Shown: in pieces, positions 33,097 through 41,819 of the stretch
Layout of the letters: each line of letters begins with the position of its first letter
Numbering within the stretch: the stretch's first letter is position 1
DNA from: CAMEON01 sp045645165
Lineage (GTDB): Bacteria; Bacillota; Clostridia; Oscillospirales; CAG-272
Assembly: GCA_045645165.1 (NCBI GenBank)
Contig: JAZRIF010000212.1
Location: 26,496 to 90,495 of the forward strand
Reading direction: 5' to 3'
Length of the DNA: 64,000 bases
Made by a program: the position numbers and the translations under genes
The notes under the pieces: model-generated
The model's database searches: none
What the model saw: only the letters and a program-made list of their open reading frames with translations
What the model was told of the DNA's origin: nothing

Positions 33097-34494
33097 ATGG
33101 ATAATTCCGCAAAGACTATGGACAAAATTGTCGCGCTGTGTAAGAACCGCGGCTTCATCTTCCCCGGCTCCGAGATCTACGGCGGTCTCGCCAACTCTTG
33201 GGACTACGGCCCCCTCGGCGTTGAGTTCAAGAACAACGTCAAGAAGGCTTGGTGGAAGAAGTTCGTACAGGAGTGCCGCTACAACGTAGGTCTGGACTCC
33301 GCCATCATCATGAACCCCCAGACCTGGGTCGCTTCGGGTCATCTGGGCGGCTTCTCCGACCCTCTGATGGACTGCAAGGTGTGCCGTACCCGCCACCGCG
33401 CCGACAAGCTCATCGAGGACTACGCCTTCGTGAACGGCCTTGAGGACAACCCCGCCGGCTGGTCCGACGACGAAATGATGAACTACATCAAGGAAAAGCA
33501 CATCGTCTGCCCCTCCTGCGGCAGCGGTGACTTCACCTCCATCCGTAAGTTCAACCTGATGTTCAAGACCTTCATCGGTGTCACCGAGGACTCCTCCAAC
33601 ACCGTGTACCTGCGTCCCGAGACCGCACAGGGTATCTTCGTGCAGTTCAAGAACGTCGCCCGCTCCACCCGCCGCAAGATGCCCTTCGGCGTAGGTCAGA
33701 TCGGTAAGTCCTTCCGTAACGAGATCACCCCCGGTAACTTCGTATTCCGTACCCGTGAGTTCGAGCAGATGGAGCTGGAGTTCTTCTGCAAGCCCGGCAC
33801 CGACCTGGAGTGGTTCCAGTACTGGAGAGGCTTCTGCGAGGAGTGGCTGTACAACCTGGGTATGCGTAAGGAGAACCTCCGTCTCCGCGATCACAGCCCC
33901 GAAGAGCTTTGCTTCTACTCCAAGGGTACCACCGATATCGAGTTCCTGTTCCCCTTCGGTTGGGGCGAGCTGTGGGGTATCGCTGACCGTACCGACTATG
34001 ACCTGACCCAGCACCAGACCGTGTCGGGTGAGTCCATGGAGTTCTTCGATCCCGAGACCAACGAGAAGTACATTCCCTACGTCATCGAGCCCTCTCTGGG
34101 TGCTGACCGCGTGGCTCTGGCCTTCCTGTGCGACGCTTATGACGAGGAGATCGTGGATCCCGCCAAGAACGACGTCCGCGTGGTGCTGCATCTGCATCCC
34201 GCTCTGGCTCCCGTTAAGGCCGCTGTCCTTCCCCTCTCCAAGAAGCTGTCCGACAAGGCTTTGGAGGTATACGACGAGCTGGCTAAGTACTTCAACATGG
34301 AGTTCGACGAGACCGGCTCCATCGGTAAGCGCTACCGCCGTCAGGATGAGATCGGTACTCCCCTCTGCATCACCTACGACTTCGAGTCCGAAACCGACGG
34401 TTGCGTAACCGTCCGTGACCGCGACACCATGGAGCAGGTGAGACTGCCCATCTCTGAGCTGAAGGCTTATATTGAGAAAACGATCGCATTCTGA
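33097..34494 (+). CDS. glyQS: Glycyl-tRNA synthetase (single-chain, dimeric type)
   Basis: The 465-residue class II synthetase charges tRNA-Gly. Class II motifs are present: motif 2 (FRNEITPGNFVFRTREFEQMELEFF) and motif 3 (EPSLGADRVALAFL), plus the glycine-specific GSEIYGGLANSWDYGPLG. A zinc ribbon (CKVCRTRHRAD and CPSCGSGDF) is inserted. The C-terminal anticodon-binding domain (VVLHLHPALAPVKAAVLPLS) ends at AYIEKTIAF. It is the eukaryote-like alpha2 form, found in many Clostridia, rather than the bacterial alpha2beta2 form. ATG 33097 follows AGAGAGGT. Confidence 0.97.
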   Translation: MDNSAKTMDKIVALCKNRGFIFPGSEIYGGLANSWDYGPLGVEFKNNVKKAWWKKFVQECRYNVGLDSAIIMNPQTWVASGHLGGFSDPLMDCKVCRTRHRADKLIEDYAFVNGLEDNPAGWSDDEMMNYIKEKHIVCPSCGSGDFTSIRKFNLMFKTFIGVTEDSSNTVYLRPETAQGIFVQFKNVARSTRRKMPFGVGQIGKSFRNEITPGNFVFRTREFEQMELEFFCKPGTDLEWFQYWRGFCEEWLYNLGMRKENLRLRDHSPEELCFYSKGTTDIEFLFPFGWGELWGIADRTDYDLTQHQTVSGESMEFFDPETNEKYIPYVIEPSLGADRVALAFLCDAYDEEIVDPAKNDVRVVLHLHPALAPVKAAVLPLSKKLSDKALEVYDELAKYFNMEFDETGSIGKRYRRQDEIGTPLCITYDFESETDGCVTVRDRDTMEQVRLPISELKAYIEKTIAF

Positions 34495-34532
34495 TCATTG
34501 ACTCTTTGATAACATCTTTCACATTCAAATTC

Positions 34533-34563
34533 AGATGCGGACGCGATCACCACGTCCGCATCT
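34533..34563 (+). terminator. Terminator-like hairpin after glyQS
   Basis: AGATGCGGACG/CGTCCGCATCT is a perfect 11-bp stem, but the T run after it is poor (ATTTATTA). It lies 18 bases before radC, so it may be partial readthrough control. Confidence 0.65.
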
Positions 34564-34580
34564 ATTTATTAGGAGGTCTT

Positions 34581-35348
34581 ATGTCTGACCAGGTACGCGA
34601 CAACAAAAAATCCATCCACGCCGGCCACCGAGAGCGGCTCCGCGAGCGTTTCGCACGCTCGGGCATGGATGATTTTGCCGATCACGAGGTACTGGAGCTT
34701 CTCCTCACCTACGCCATTCCCCGTGTGGACGTCAATGACAAGGCGCATGCCTTGGTCGATCGCTTCGGTTCGGTAGCCGGCGCTCTGGACGCCCTCCCCG
34801 AGGAGCTGTGTGAGGTAGACGGCATCGGCCCCGGTGCGGCACAGTTTATGACCATGCTTCCCTGCGTGTTCCGCCGCTACGCGCTGAACAAGTGCGAGCC
34901 CGGTGAGCCTATGGATACACTGGCCAAGATTGGAGAATTCCTGCACGCCAAGTATACGGGAATCACCTTTGAACGTGTGTATTTGCTTCTCTTTGATAAC
35001 AGTATGCGGCTCATTGATTGCTGTCATCTGGACGACGGTGCGGTGAATTGCTCCAAAATCACGGTACGCAAGATTGCTGAGCTTTGTCTGTTCAAGCACG
35101 CCTCCTGCGCGGTACTGGCCCACAATCACCCCATGGGTCTGGCGATCCCTTCGGGCGCGGACATTGAAGTGACCCGCAGCGTAGAGAACGCTCTGGAAAC
35201 CATTGGCATGATGTTTCTGGAGCATATCATCGTGACCGAGAACAGCTACGCCCCCGTCCTGCGACACCAACGAGGCGTTCTTCGCGCCTCTCCCATGACG
35301 GGTATGATCGACAAAGACTTCTATCATCATTTTTACGGAGAAAACTAA
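34581..35348 (+). CDS. radC: RadC family (JAB/MPN domain) protein
   Basis: The 255-residue protein has the helix-hairpin-helix part (DFADHEVLELLLTYAIPR) and the JAMM metal motif HNHPMGLAIPSGADIEVT (His-x-His-x7-Ser-x2-Asp), which coordinates zinc. RadC was linked to DNA repair, but this role is disputed; the fold is that of a JAB protease or deubiquitinase. ATG 34581 follows AGGAGG; an ATG at 34506 lacks a ribosome binding site and would read through the hairpin. It is followed by a strong terminator. Confidence 0.93.
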   Translation: MSDQVRDNKKSIHAGHRERLRERFARSGMDDFADHEVLELLLTYAIPRVDVNDKAHALVDRFGSVAGALDALPEELCEVDGIGPGAAQFMTMLPCVFRRYALNKCEPGEPMDTLAKIGEFLHAKYTGITFERVYLLLFDNSMRLIDCCHLDDGAVNCSKITVRKIAELCLFKHASCAVLAHNHPMGLAIPSGADIEVTRSVENALETIGMMFLEHIIVTENSYAPVLRHQRGVLRASPMTGMIDKDFYHHFYGEN

Positions 35349-35353
35349 TTGAG

Positions 35354-35393
35354 GGAACACCCGAATACAGTTCGTATTCGGGTGTCCTTTTTT
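35354..35393 (+). terminator. Strong terminator after radC
   Basis: GGAACACCCGAATAC/GTATTCGGGTGTCC with a single bulge, loop AGTTC, followed by T6. Confidence 0.93.
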
Positions 35394-35425
35394 CACATAT
35401 TTTTGCACAAATTTTCCCAAACCTC

Positions 35426-35454
35426 TTGCAATTTGCATTAAAATTGTGTATGAT
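35426..35454 (+). promoter_or_regulatory. Promoter of the metallo-beta-lactamase gene and perhaps the cluster after it
   Basis: TTGCAA (35426-35431), a 17-base spacer ending TTGTG, and TATGAT (35449-35454). Confidence 0.75.
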
Positions 35455-35486
35455 ATAGATAACATCTTACAGCAAGGAGCTCTTTT

Positions 35487-36275
35487 ATGAAAGTAACCTT
35501 TCTCGGCACCGGCGCGGCGGACTGGGACATCAACGCCTATGTTCCCGGTCAGTTCCATCGCCGATTTTCCTCGGCACTTATCAACGACGATCTGCTCATT
35601 GATCCCGGCCCTCATATCTTCCATTTCTGCGAACAAAACGGCACGCCGAATCTTCTTGACGGTGTGAAAAACATCATCGTCACCCACTCCCACGGCGATC
35701 ATTTTACCCCTGAGACCGTGGCAAAGCTCTGTATCGGCAAGGATTGTACCATTTGGGCGGATCCCGCCTGCATGCGCAAGCTCATCCGCGTGCTGGGGGA
35801 TGAGACCGCATCAAAGATCAAATTCGTAGAGACAAAGCGCAACCGCGACTATGAGATCGGCGGCTACACGGTCACTTCCCTGCGCGCCAACCACGCCACA
35901 GAGGATCCCGACGAGGACACCCGCCTGTATCTGATTGAACAGGACGGCCGCATCCTCTACTACGGCTGTGACTCGGCCTGGATCCCCACGGTATCTTGGA
36001 ACGTGATTCGCAACAAAGCAATCAACGCCATGGTGCTGGAGCTGACCTGCGGGGAGACCGCCACCTACGACTGGCGCATCTTCGAGCACAACACCCCCGA
36101 AATGCTGGATATCATGCTCACCATGTTCCGCAAGTATAACCTCTTTGCCCCCGACGTGAAATACTACGTTTCTCACCTGGCGAAAACTCTGCACACCGAC
36201 CACGAGAGTCTGGTGGAGTATCTGAAGCCCCGTGAGGTGACGCCTGCTTACGACGGGTTCAGCTTTGAGGTATAA
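35487..36275 (+). CDS. Metallo-beta-lactamase-fold hydrolase
   Basis: The 262-residue soluble protein has the fold's HxHxDH motif in VTHSHGDHFTPETV, an N-terminal strand (MKVTFLGTGAADWDINAY) and a later metal-binding His in LRANHATE and Asp in GCDSAW. This layout resembles phosphonate-metabolism PhnP and other phosphodiesterases of the fold. The substrate is unknown. It is the first gene of a plus-strand cluster (ThuA, two glycosidases, esterase) with short gaps, so a role in sugar metabolism is possible. Confidence 0.85.
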   Translation: MKVTFLGTGAADWDINAYVPGQFHRRFSSALINDDLLIDPGPHIFHFCEQNGTPNLLDGVKNIIVTHSHGDHFTPETVAKLCIGKDCTIWADPACMRKLIRVLGDETASKIKFVETKRNRDYEIGGYTVTSLRANHATEDPDEDTRLYLIEQDGRILYYGCDSAWIPTVSWNVIRNKAINAMVLELTCGETATYDWRIFEHNTPEMLDIMLTMFRKYNLFAPDVKYYVSHLAKTLHTDHESLVEYLKPREVTPAYDGFSFEV

Positions 36276-36328
36276 GCCTCCCTCCCTCGAACAAAATTTT
36301 TGAAAACACATAAAAAGGAGATACTACC

Positions 36329-37078
36329 ATGTCCGAAAAGAAACTCAACGTCGTTGTCTGGAACGAATTCCGTCACGAGAGACTTGAGGAAGCCTGCCGC
36401 AACATTTATCCCGACGGCATCCACGGCCTCATCAAGTCCTTCCTGGAGGCTGACGACGCCACTCTGAACGTCCGTCTGGCCGCTTTGGACGATCCCGATC
36501 AGGGTCTGCCCGACGAAGTACTGAACGAGACCGACGTGCTCCTCTGGTGGGGACACATGGCGCATCATGAGGTAGATGACGGTCTGGTGGAGCGCATCCG
36601 TCAGCGGGTCTACATGGGCAAGATGGGTCTCATCGTGCTTCACTCGGGTCACCACTCCAAGGTCTTCAAGCAGGTGGTGGGCACCAACGGTAACCTGTCC
36701 TGGGGCCGCGACCAGAACGAGATCATGTGGAATCTGCTCCCCGCTCACCCCATCGCCGCAGGTATCCCCGATCACTTCTCCCTCTTTGAGGAGCTGTACT
36801 GCGAGCCCTTCTACGTGCCCCAGCCCGACGAGCTGGTCTTTGGCGGCTGGTTTGAGGACGGCTTCATCTTCCGCTCTGGTCTGTGCTACTACCGCGGCGC
36901 GGGCAAGGTCTTCTACTTCCAGCCCGGCCACGAGTTCTGCCGCTCCTTCTATAACCCCTACGTTCAGCGCATCATCTGCAACGCCGTAAAGTGGGCGGCT
37001 CCCAACGAGATCGTATATCCCATCGAAAATGGTTGTCCCTGCATCCAGTATAAGCTGTCGGACAAGTTTGATCAGTAA
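36329..37078 (+). CDS. ThuA domain-containing protein
   Basis: The 249-residue protein shows the ThuA/trehalose utilisation fold (VVVWNEFRHERLEEACRNIYP, TDVLLWWGHMAHHEVDD, GLIVLHSGHHSKVFKQVVGT, VFYFQPGHEF), a class I glutamine amidotransferase-like fold. ThuA in rhizobia is tied to trehalose and related disaccharide catabolism, but biochemical activity is not firmly known. It starts after AAAAGGAG. It lies 53 bases after the metallo-hydrolase gene and 160 before the next glycosidase gene. Confidence 0.9.
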   Translation: MSEKKLNVVVWNEFRHERLEEACRNIYPDGIHGLIKSFLEADDATLNVRLAALDDPDQGLPDEVLNETDVLLWWGHMAHHEVDDGLVERIRQRVYMGKMGLIVLHSGHHSKVFKQVVGTNGNLSWGRDQNEIMWNLLPAHPIAAGIPDHFSLFEELYCEPFYVPQPDELVFGGWFEDGFIFRSGLCYYRGAGKVFYFQPGHEFCRSFYNPYVQRIICNAVKWAAPNEIVYPIENGCPCIQYKLSDKFDQ

Positions 37079-37088
37079 GCGAACGAGC

Positions 37089-37145
37089 GGGGGAAAACTT
37101 CTTGAAAGAAGTTTTCCCCCGTACCCCTTTCAAGAACTTTTAAAA
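37089..37145 (+). repeat. Copy 1 of a hairpin repeat (GGGGAAAACTTC-N-GAAGTTTTCCCC)
   Basis: A perfect hairpin (stem GGGGGAAAACTTC, loop TTGAAA or so, GAAGTTTTCCCCC) followed by the constant ACCCCTTTCAAGAACTTTT. The same hairpin plus tail recurs at 46289 and, inverted, at 48265. Confidence 0.85.
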
Positions 37146-37238
37146 AATCATTAGCCGAGAAAACTCTCACCCCATGACCATTTTGATGAACCTCATGGGG
37201 TTCCTTCCCCATTCTGATCGTGAAAGGAGACGCATTAC

Positions 37239-38534
37239 ATGTTGACCATCACCTTCCCAGGCATCACCCAAGCCCAGTTCACCGACGCCTTCACCGTTCT
37301 GGAGGAATGCAAATCTATCCCCACGCTGGGCTTCCCCTACCCCTTCATGGGTCCCGGTGGGCAGTACGGCAACTGCTGGTGGGAGCGGGACACCGCTCTG
37401 ACCCTTCTGGGCTACCGCTGGCTCGATCCCGACTACTGCCGCACCGCCTTGGAGAATTTCACCTTCGTGCAGAAGGAAAACGGCCGCATTCCCCTCTACG
37501 GCTTCGACCGCGTTCTGGATTATGATATAGAGCTGAGTGCCATCCCCGTGATTTTTGAGGTGGCCGCCTTCATCTGCCGCGAGACGGCAGACGAGGCGTA
37601 CATCCGCCGCATCTACGGAATGCTTTCCCGCTACATGGACTGGTGGCTCTCCGATCTCAAGAGAGATCCCGTGAGTGGTCTGATCTGCGGTATTTTCGAG
37701 GAGTCCGACCCCTCGGATATCCACGATCAGCTTACGGTGGCGCAGGTAGACCTGAACGTGCAGGTGGCCGTAGGCGCCGACGTGCTGGCGGAGATGGCCA
37801 CCCGTCTGGGAGATATGGCCGCCGCTGACCGCTACCGCGAAATCTTTGCCGAGGTGCGGGATGCCATCAACCGCTACCTGTACAACCCCGCCGACGGGGG
37901 GTACTACTCTTGGCTGGTCACCGAAAAACGTCTCCAGACCGAGCGGGTGTACAACTCCATATTCGACACCTTCAAGCGAGGCATTCTGCCCGTGGAGCGT
38001 CGGGCGGGCGTTTTGAAGCTTTTGAAGGATGATTCCCTGTTCGGCTACGACAGTAAGTGGGGCATCACCACCATGGCCAAGACCTGCGCTCAGTACGTGG
38101 AGACAGTGGGTGTGTACCAAGGCTATCCGAGCTGGAGCGGCAACATCTGGACTTTCCGCAACCGCATCATTGCCACGGGACTTCTGGAGAGCGGGCTCCG
38201 CGAGGAAGCCGCCCATATCGCCCTGCAGACGGTGCGCACCTTCAACGGCAACTACGCCGAGTTCATCAGCCCCTCCACGGGAGAGGGCCACGGCGTCCTC
38301 CGCTACGGCTGGTCGGCGTCGGAGTACATCCACCTCATTGTGGAGGTGCTGTTCGGCATCCGTTACGACGCGGTTACCGATACCGTCACCGTCACGCCTT
38401 GTATGCCCAAGGAGCTTGACGGCGAGATCGTCTCCATCGGGAACGTCCGTGTGGGTAACAAGTATCTCCACGTCACCGTCAAGTGCGGTGAAAACCAAGA
38501 GGTCACCTATCGCCTGACCGATTCCGAAGAGTGA
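37239..38534 (+). CDS. (Alpha/alpha)6-barrel glycoside hydrolase (GH63/GH37-like)
   Basis: The 431-residue protein shows the helical-barrel pattern of clan GH-G enzymes: GNCWWERDTALTLLGYRWLD with the conserved WERD, then WSGNIWTFRNRIIATGLLES near the C-terminus, as in GH63 glucosidases and mannosylglycerate hydrolases. A C-terminal beta-sandwich follows (DAVTDTVTVTPCMPKE). The N-terminal sandwich of many relatives is missing. There is no signal peptide, so it acts in the cytoplasm. It precedes a TIM-barrel glycosidase-like gene by 43 bases. The substrate is unknown. GAAAGGAG precedes ATG 37239. Confidence 0.65.
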   Translation: MLTITFPGITQAQFTDAFTVLEECKSIPTLGFPYPFMGPGGQYGNCWWERDTALTLLGYRWLDPDYCRTALENFTFVQKENGRIPLYGFDRVLDYDIELSAIPVIFEVAAFICRETADEAYIRRIYGMLSRYMDWWLSDLKRDPVSGLICGIFEESDPSDIHDQLTVAQVDLNVQVAVGADVLAEMATRLGDMAAADRYREIFAEVRDAINRYLYNPADGGYYSWLVTEKRLQTERVYNSIFDTFKRGILPVERRAGVLKLLKDDSLFGYDSKWGITTMAKTCAQYVETVGVYQGYPSWSGNIWTFRNRIIATGLLESGLREEAAHIALQTVRTFNGNYAEFISPSTGEGHGVLRYGWSASEYIHLIVEVLFGIRYDAVTDTVTVTPCMPKELDGEIVSIGNVRVGNKYLHVTVKCGENQEVTYRLTDSEE

Positions 38535-38577
38535 TCCCGTCCCATACACGCATTTTCACTTGAAAAGGAGAAACCCT

Positions 38578-39807
38578 ATGAACAAGCGAATGGACCGCAA
38601 CCGCCTGAACATCGGCGTTTACCACTTAAAGCCCTATGCCCGCACCGAGGCACATATCAAAGAAGTCGCTGACTGCGGCATTGATTTCGTGGTCTGCATG
38701 GACAACGACCGCCCCGCCCTGGATCTCTTCCACAAGTACGGCGTGGGCGCCATCGTCAGTGGCATTGTCCCCGGCTGGTGGGGCGGTGACGGAAATAACG
38801 CCGGCAAGCTGGCCGAGACCAACTCTATGGAGAAGTATGAGGCCGCAGCCGCATCTTTTGTCGATCACCCGGCTATCTGGGGTATTGACGTAGGCGACGA
38901 GCCATCGGCGTTGGATTTCCCCTACTACGGGCGGGTCATGGACTACGTAAACCGCGCCTTCCCGGGTCAGTTCGCCTACCTGAACCTCTACCCCAACTAC
39001 GCCTCGGTCTCCCAGAACAACGCCCAGGAAACCGTGAATCAGCTAGGTACGGCTACCTATGACGAGCATATTCAGAAGTATTGTGAAAACGTCCCCATGG
39101 ACTACATCTGCTACGACTTCTACCTCTACTCCATCAACGTCACGAAGCATTATGAGAACCTGCGTGTTGTCGCGAATGCCTGCCGCAACACTGGGCGGAG
39201 TATGTGGATCGTTCTGCAGGTCAATTCCAACAAACCCGCCGAGTGGATGAGCGAGAACAATCTGCGATTCCAAGCCTATACATCCATGGCTTTTGGTGCG
39301 GAGAACATCATCTGGGCTTGCTACACCGCAGGCTGGTGGCACAATCAAGTGCTGGATGGCGAAGGCAACAAGACCGAGCAGTACGATAAGCTCAAGAAGA
39401 TCAACGCCGAGATCCGTACCATGGCTGATGAGTACATGAAGTACCGCCGCGTGTCCACCCATTTCGTGGGCTTTGAGGGACACCCGCACATGGCCGCCGT
39501 ACAGCAAGAGGCGGTGGCTTCCCTGTCCACGGGCGTGTTCTTTGACGTGAAGGCCGACAACGGCGCGCCGCTGGTGATCGGTGAGATGGTCAACCGAAAC
39601 TGCGACGGCTCGGTAGCTCTTATGGTCTGCGCAGCAGATGATCCCCACGAAACGGATCCCAAGGAATACAACATTACCTTCCGTGCACCCAACCGCTGTG
39701 TCCGCGCGCTAGGTGGGGATGGCTACAAGACCGTGACCGACTTGGGCGGCGAACTCTATGCAGTATCGATCAAATCCAATGAAGGTGTGCTGATTACGGC
39801 TCGCTGA
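38578..39807 (+). CDS. TIM-barrel glycoside-hydrolase-like protein
   Basis: The 409-residue protein has alternating beta-strands and helices (IGVYHLKPYARTEAHIKEVA, GVGAIVSGIVPGWWGG) and an acidic DEP motif (WGIDVGDEPSALDF) at the position of the acid/base in GH5/GH42-type beta-glycosidases. Later strands (MDYICYDFYLYS, MAFGAENIIWACYTAGWW) fit a barrel, and a small C-terminal beta-domain follows. There is no signal peptide, so it is cytoplasmic. ATG 38578 is chosen over a TTG at 38560 because AAAAGGAG precedes it. The exact GH family is inference. Confidence 0.6.
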   Translation: MNKRMDRNRLNIGVYHLKPYARTEAHIKEVADCGIDFVVCMDNDRPALDLFHKYGVGAIVSGIVPGWWGGDGNNAGKLAETNSMEKYEAAAASFVDHPAIWGIDVGDEPSALDFPYYGRVMDYVNRAFPGQFAYLNLYPNYASVSQNNAQETVNQLGTATYDEHIQKYCENVPMDYICYDFYLYSINVTKHYENLRVVANACRNTGRSMWIVLQVNSNKPAEWMSENNLRFQAYTSMAFGAENIIWACYTAGWWHNQVLDGEGNKTEQYDKLKKINAEIRTMADEYMKYRRVSTHFVGFEGHPHMAAVQQEAVASLSTGVFFDVKADNGAPLVIGEMVNRNCDGSVALMVCAADDPHETDPKEYNITFRAPNRCVRALGGDGYKTVTDLGGELYAVSIKSNEGVLITAR

Positions 39808-39869
39808 CCCATGCCCGCCGACCAGGGCACGGTTCTGTCATCTGCCCACACTCTTTGAAAGGAGTTGTT

Positions 39870-41654
39870 ATGAATCCTCGTTTTCAAGTTCTCCCCCATC
39901 CCCCCTACGATCTCCGTCTGACCGCCGACCGCCACACCGATACCCACTTCCAGCCGCCACGCTTTGCCTCCCGCGCAGAGGTGGAGACCCGCCGCGATGA
40001 GCTGAAATTCAACCTCCGCATGGCGACAGGATTGTATCCCTGGCCCGAAAAGACACCTCTGAACACCCGCCGCGAGCTCGTGGGGGAATACGACGGCTAC
40101 TCCATCTACAAGATCATGTTCGAGAGCTCCCCCGGCCTATGGTCTACGGGTAACCTCTACCTTCCCCGCCCTTTAACGGGAAAATGCCCCGCTATCCTCA
40201 ACGTCATCGGACATTGGGAAAAACAGCGGCTCACCCGCATGGATACGGGAGATTACCCCCAGCAGATTGCCAACTTCGCCCGCATGGGTTTTGTCTGCTT
40301 GGTGACGGATATGATCGGCATGGTGGATAGCCGCCAGCTATCCCACGAATACGGCCGCGGCGAGCGGGAATTGTGGGGCTCCAACGGCCTTGGCGTTCAG
40401 CTTTGGAACAACATCCGCGCGTTGGATCTACTTTCCGATATGCCTGAGGTGGACGCAGAGCGCATCGGCGTGACAGGCGCATCGGGCGGCGGATCCCAGA
40501 CCCTGTTTTTGAGCCTTTTGGACGAGCGGATCAAGGCCGCCGCGCCCATCAACATGATCTCCCTACATATGCAGGGGGGCTGTCAATGCGAGAACGCCGC
40601 GGGACTTCGCAGAGACACCACCAACACCGAAATGTGCGCCATGCTGGCCCCACGCCCCCTGTTTCTGGCGGGCTCTACGGGAGACTGGACGAAATACCAG
40701 GAAACCGAGGAATACCCCGCCATACGGGATATATACGCCTTGTACGGCGCCGAGGACAAAGTGGAGCATTACTTCCAGATCGCCCCCCACCAGTACAACG
40801 AAAAGACCCGCCACCGCGTGTATCGCTTCTTTGCCCGCCATTTGATGGGCAAGGAGCTTACCTGGAATGAGCAGTCCATCGAGACCCCATACCTTTCGGA
40901 TATGGTATGGTTCAAGGACGGCGAAAAGGCTCCCGGATTTGCCGGTGACGCTGAATACTTCACCGCCCACAAGGCCGAGCTGAGGGCACGGGTTGCCGAC
41001 CTTCCCGAAGAGGAACGCAAGAAGATGCTTTCCTGGGTCACGGGCATTGACAACAGAGATTTTGCCATTGCAGACGGGATCGCAGACAAAACCGACGGGA
41101 TCACGGTAGAGAGGAATATTCTGACGTCTTTCCACGGCGAGCAGATCCCCTGGGTCAAGCTGACACCCAAGGATTGGGACGGGAAACGCCTCTGCCTGGC
41201 ATTCAGCGGAGACGGCAAAGTCTGCGTAGACACCCCTGTGATTCAAAGTATGTTGACCGATGGCATCGCCGTCCTGTCGGGTGATCTGTTCCTTACGGGT
41301 GAATTCGGGGATACCCGCCCCGTGGTCATGGGGCCCGATAGCGCCACCCGCTACTTCACCACTTTCCACTACACCGCCGCCGCTTATCAGGCACAGGACG
41401 TATCGCTCCTGTGGCGCTTGGCCTCCGGAATGGCGGAGGAATGCTCCCTGTGGGCAAGCGGTTCCGCCGCCCGCGCCGCCGCCTGTGCCCTGCCTCTGCT
41501 CACGAACGTGAAGACCGCCGCACTGGATGCACGGGCTTTGGACGTGGTCACAGATCAAGACTACATGGAAAAATTTTTCCTTCCCTGCTTCCTGCCCCTC
41601 GGCGGGCTCAAGGGATGCCTTGCCATGGCTGCATGTCCTGTAGAGCTGTTCTGA
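39870..41654 (+). CDS. Alpha/beta hydrolase, acetylxylan-esterase-like
   Basis: The 594-residue protein has a hydrolase domain with nucleophile elbow GASGGGSQ, Asp in FLAGSTGDWTKY and His in APHQYNEKTRH, forming a plausible Ser-Asp-His triad. The N-terminal part (WPEKTPLNTRRELVGEYDGY) resembles acetylxylan esterase/AXE1-type enzymes. Residues about 340 onward form an extra beta/alpha region of unclear role (LSGDLFLTGEFGDTRPV). No signal peptide is seen, so it works in the cytoplasm, perhaps on acetylated sugars from the two glycosidases upstream. ATG 39870 follows AAAGGAG. Confidence 0.75.
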   Translation: MNPRFQVLPHPPYDLRLTADRHTDTHFQPPRFASRAEVETRRDELKFNLRMATGLYPWPEKTPLNTRRELVGEYDGYSIYKIMFESSPGLWSTGNLYLPRPLTGKCPAILNVIGHWEKQRLTRMDTGDYPQQIANFARMGFVCLVTDMIGMVDSRQLSHEYGRGERELWGSNGLGVQLWNNIRALDLLSDMPEVDAERIGVTGASGGGSQTLFLSLLDERIKAAAPINMISLHMQGGCQCENAAGLRRDTTNTEMCAMLAPRPLFLAGSTGDWTKYQETEEYPAIRDIYALYGAEDKVEHYFQIAPHQYNEKTRHRVYRFFARHLMGKELTWNEQSIETPYLSDMVWFKDGEKAPGFAGDAEYFTAHKAELRARVADLPEEERKKMLSWVTGIDNRDFAIADGIADKTDGITVERNILTSFHGEQIPWVKLTPKDWDGKRLCLAFSGDGKVCVDTPVIQSMLTDGIAVLSGDLFLTGEFGDTRPVVMGPDSATRYFTTFHYTAAAYQAQDVSLLWRLASGMAEECSLWASGSAARAAACALPLLTNVKTAALDARALDVVTDQDYMEKFFLPCFLPLGGLKGCLAMAACPVELF

Positions 41655-41666
41655 TCCATATACAAA

Positions 41667-41711
41667 ATACCCCGCGTACGCTTTTTTACGAGCATACGCG
41701 GGGTATTCTTA
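41667..41711 (+). terminator. Terminator of the carbohydrate cluster
   Basis: ATACCCCGCGTACGC pairs with GCATACGCGGGGTAT with one mismatch and is followed by TCTT. It closes the run of genes from 35487. Confidence 0.85.
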
Positions 41712-41758
41712 TCCGATTGGCATTCCCGGCATCAAGGGAAACTTATAGTTGATTGGAG

Positions 41759-41787
41759 TTGACAAGGTTCAGCAGTTGTGGTATAAT
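41759..41787 (+). promoter_or_regulatory. Perfect consensus sigma-A promoter for the radical SAM gene
   Basis: TTGACA (41759-41764), a 17-base spacer ending TGTGG, and TATAAT (41782-41787). Confidence 0.93.
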
Positions 41788-41819
41788 GACGGTATATCTT
41801 ATGGAAAGCAGGAACGTCT

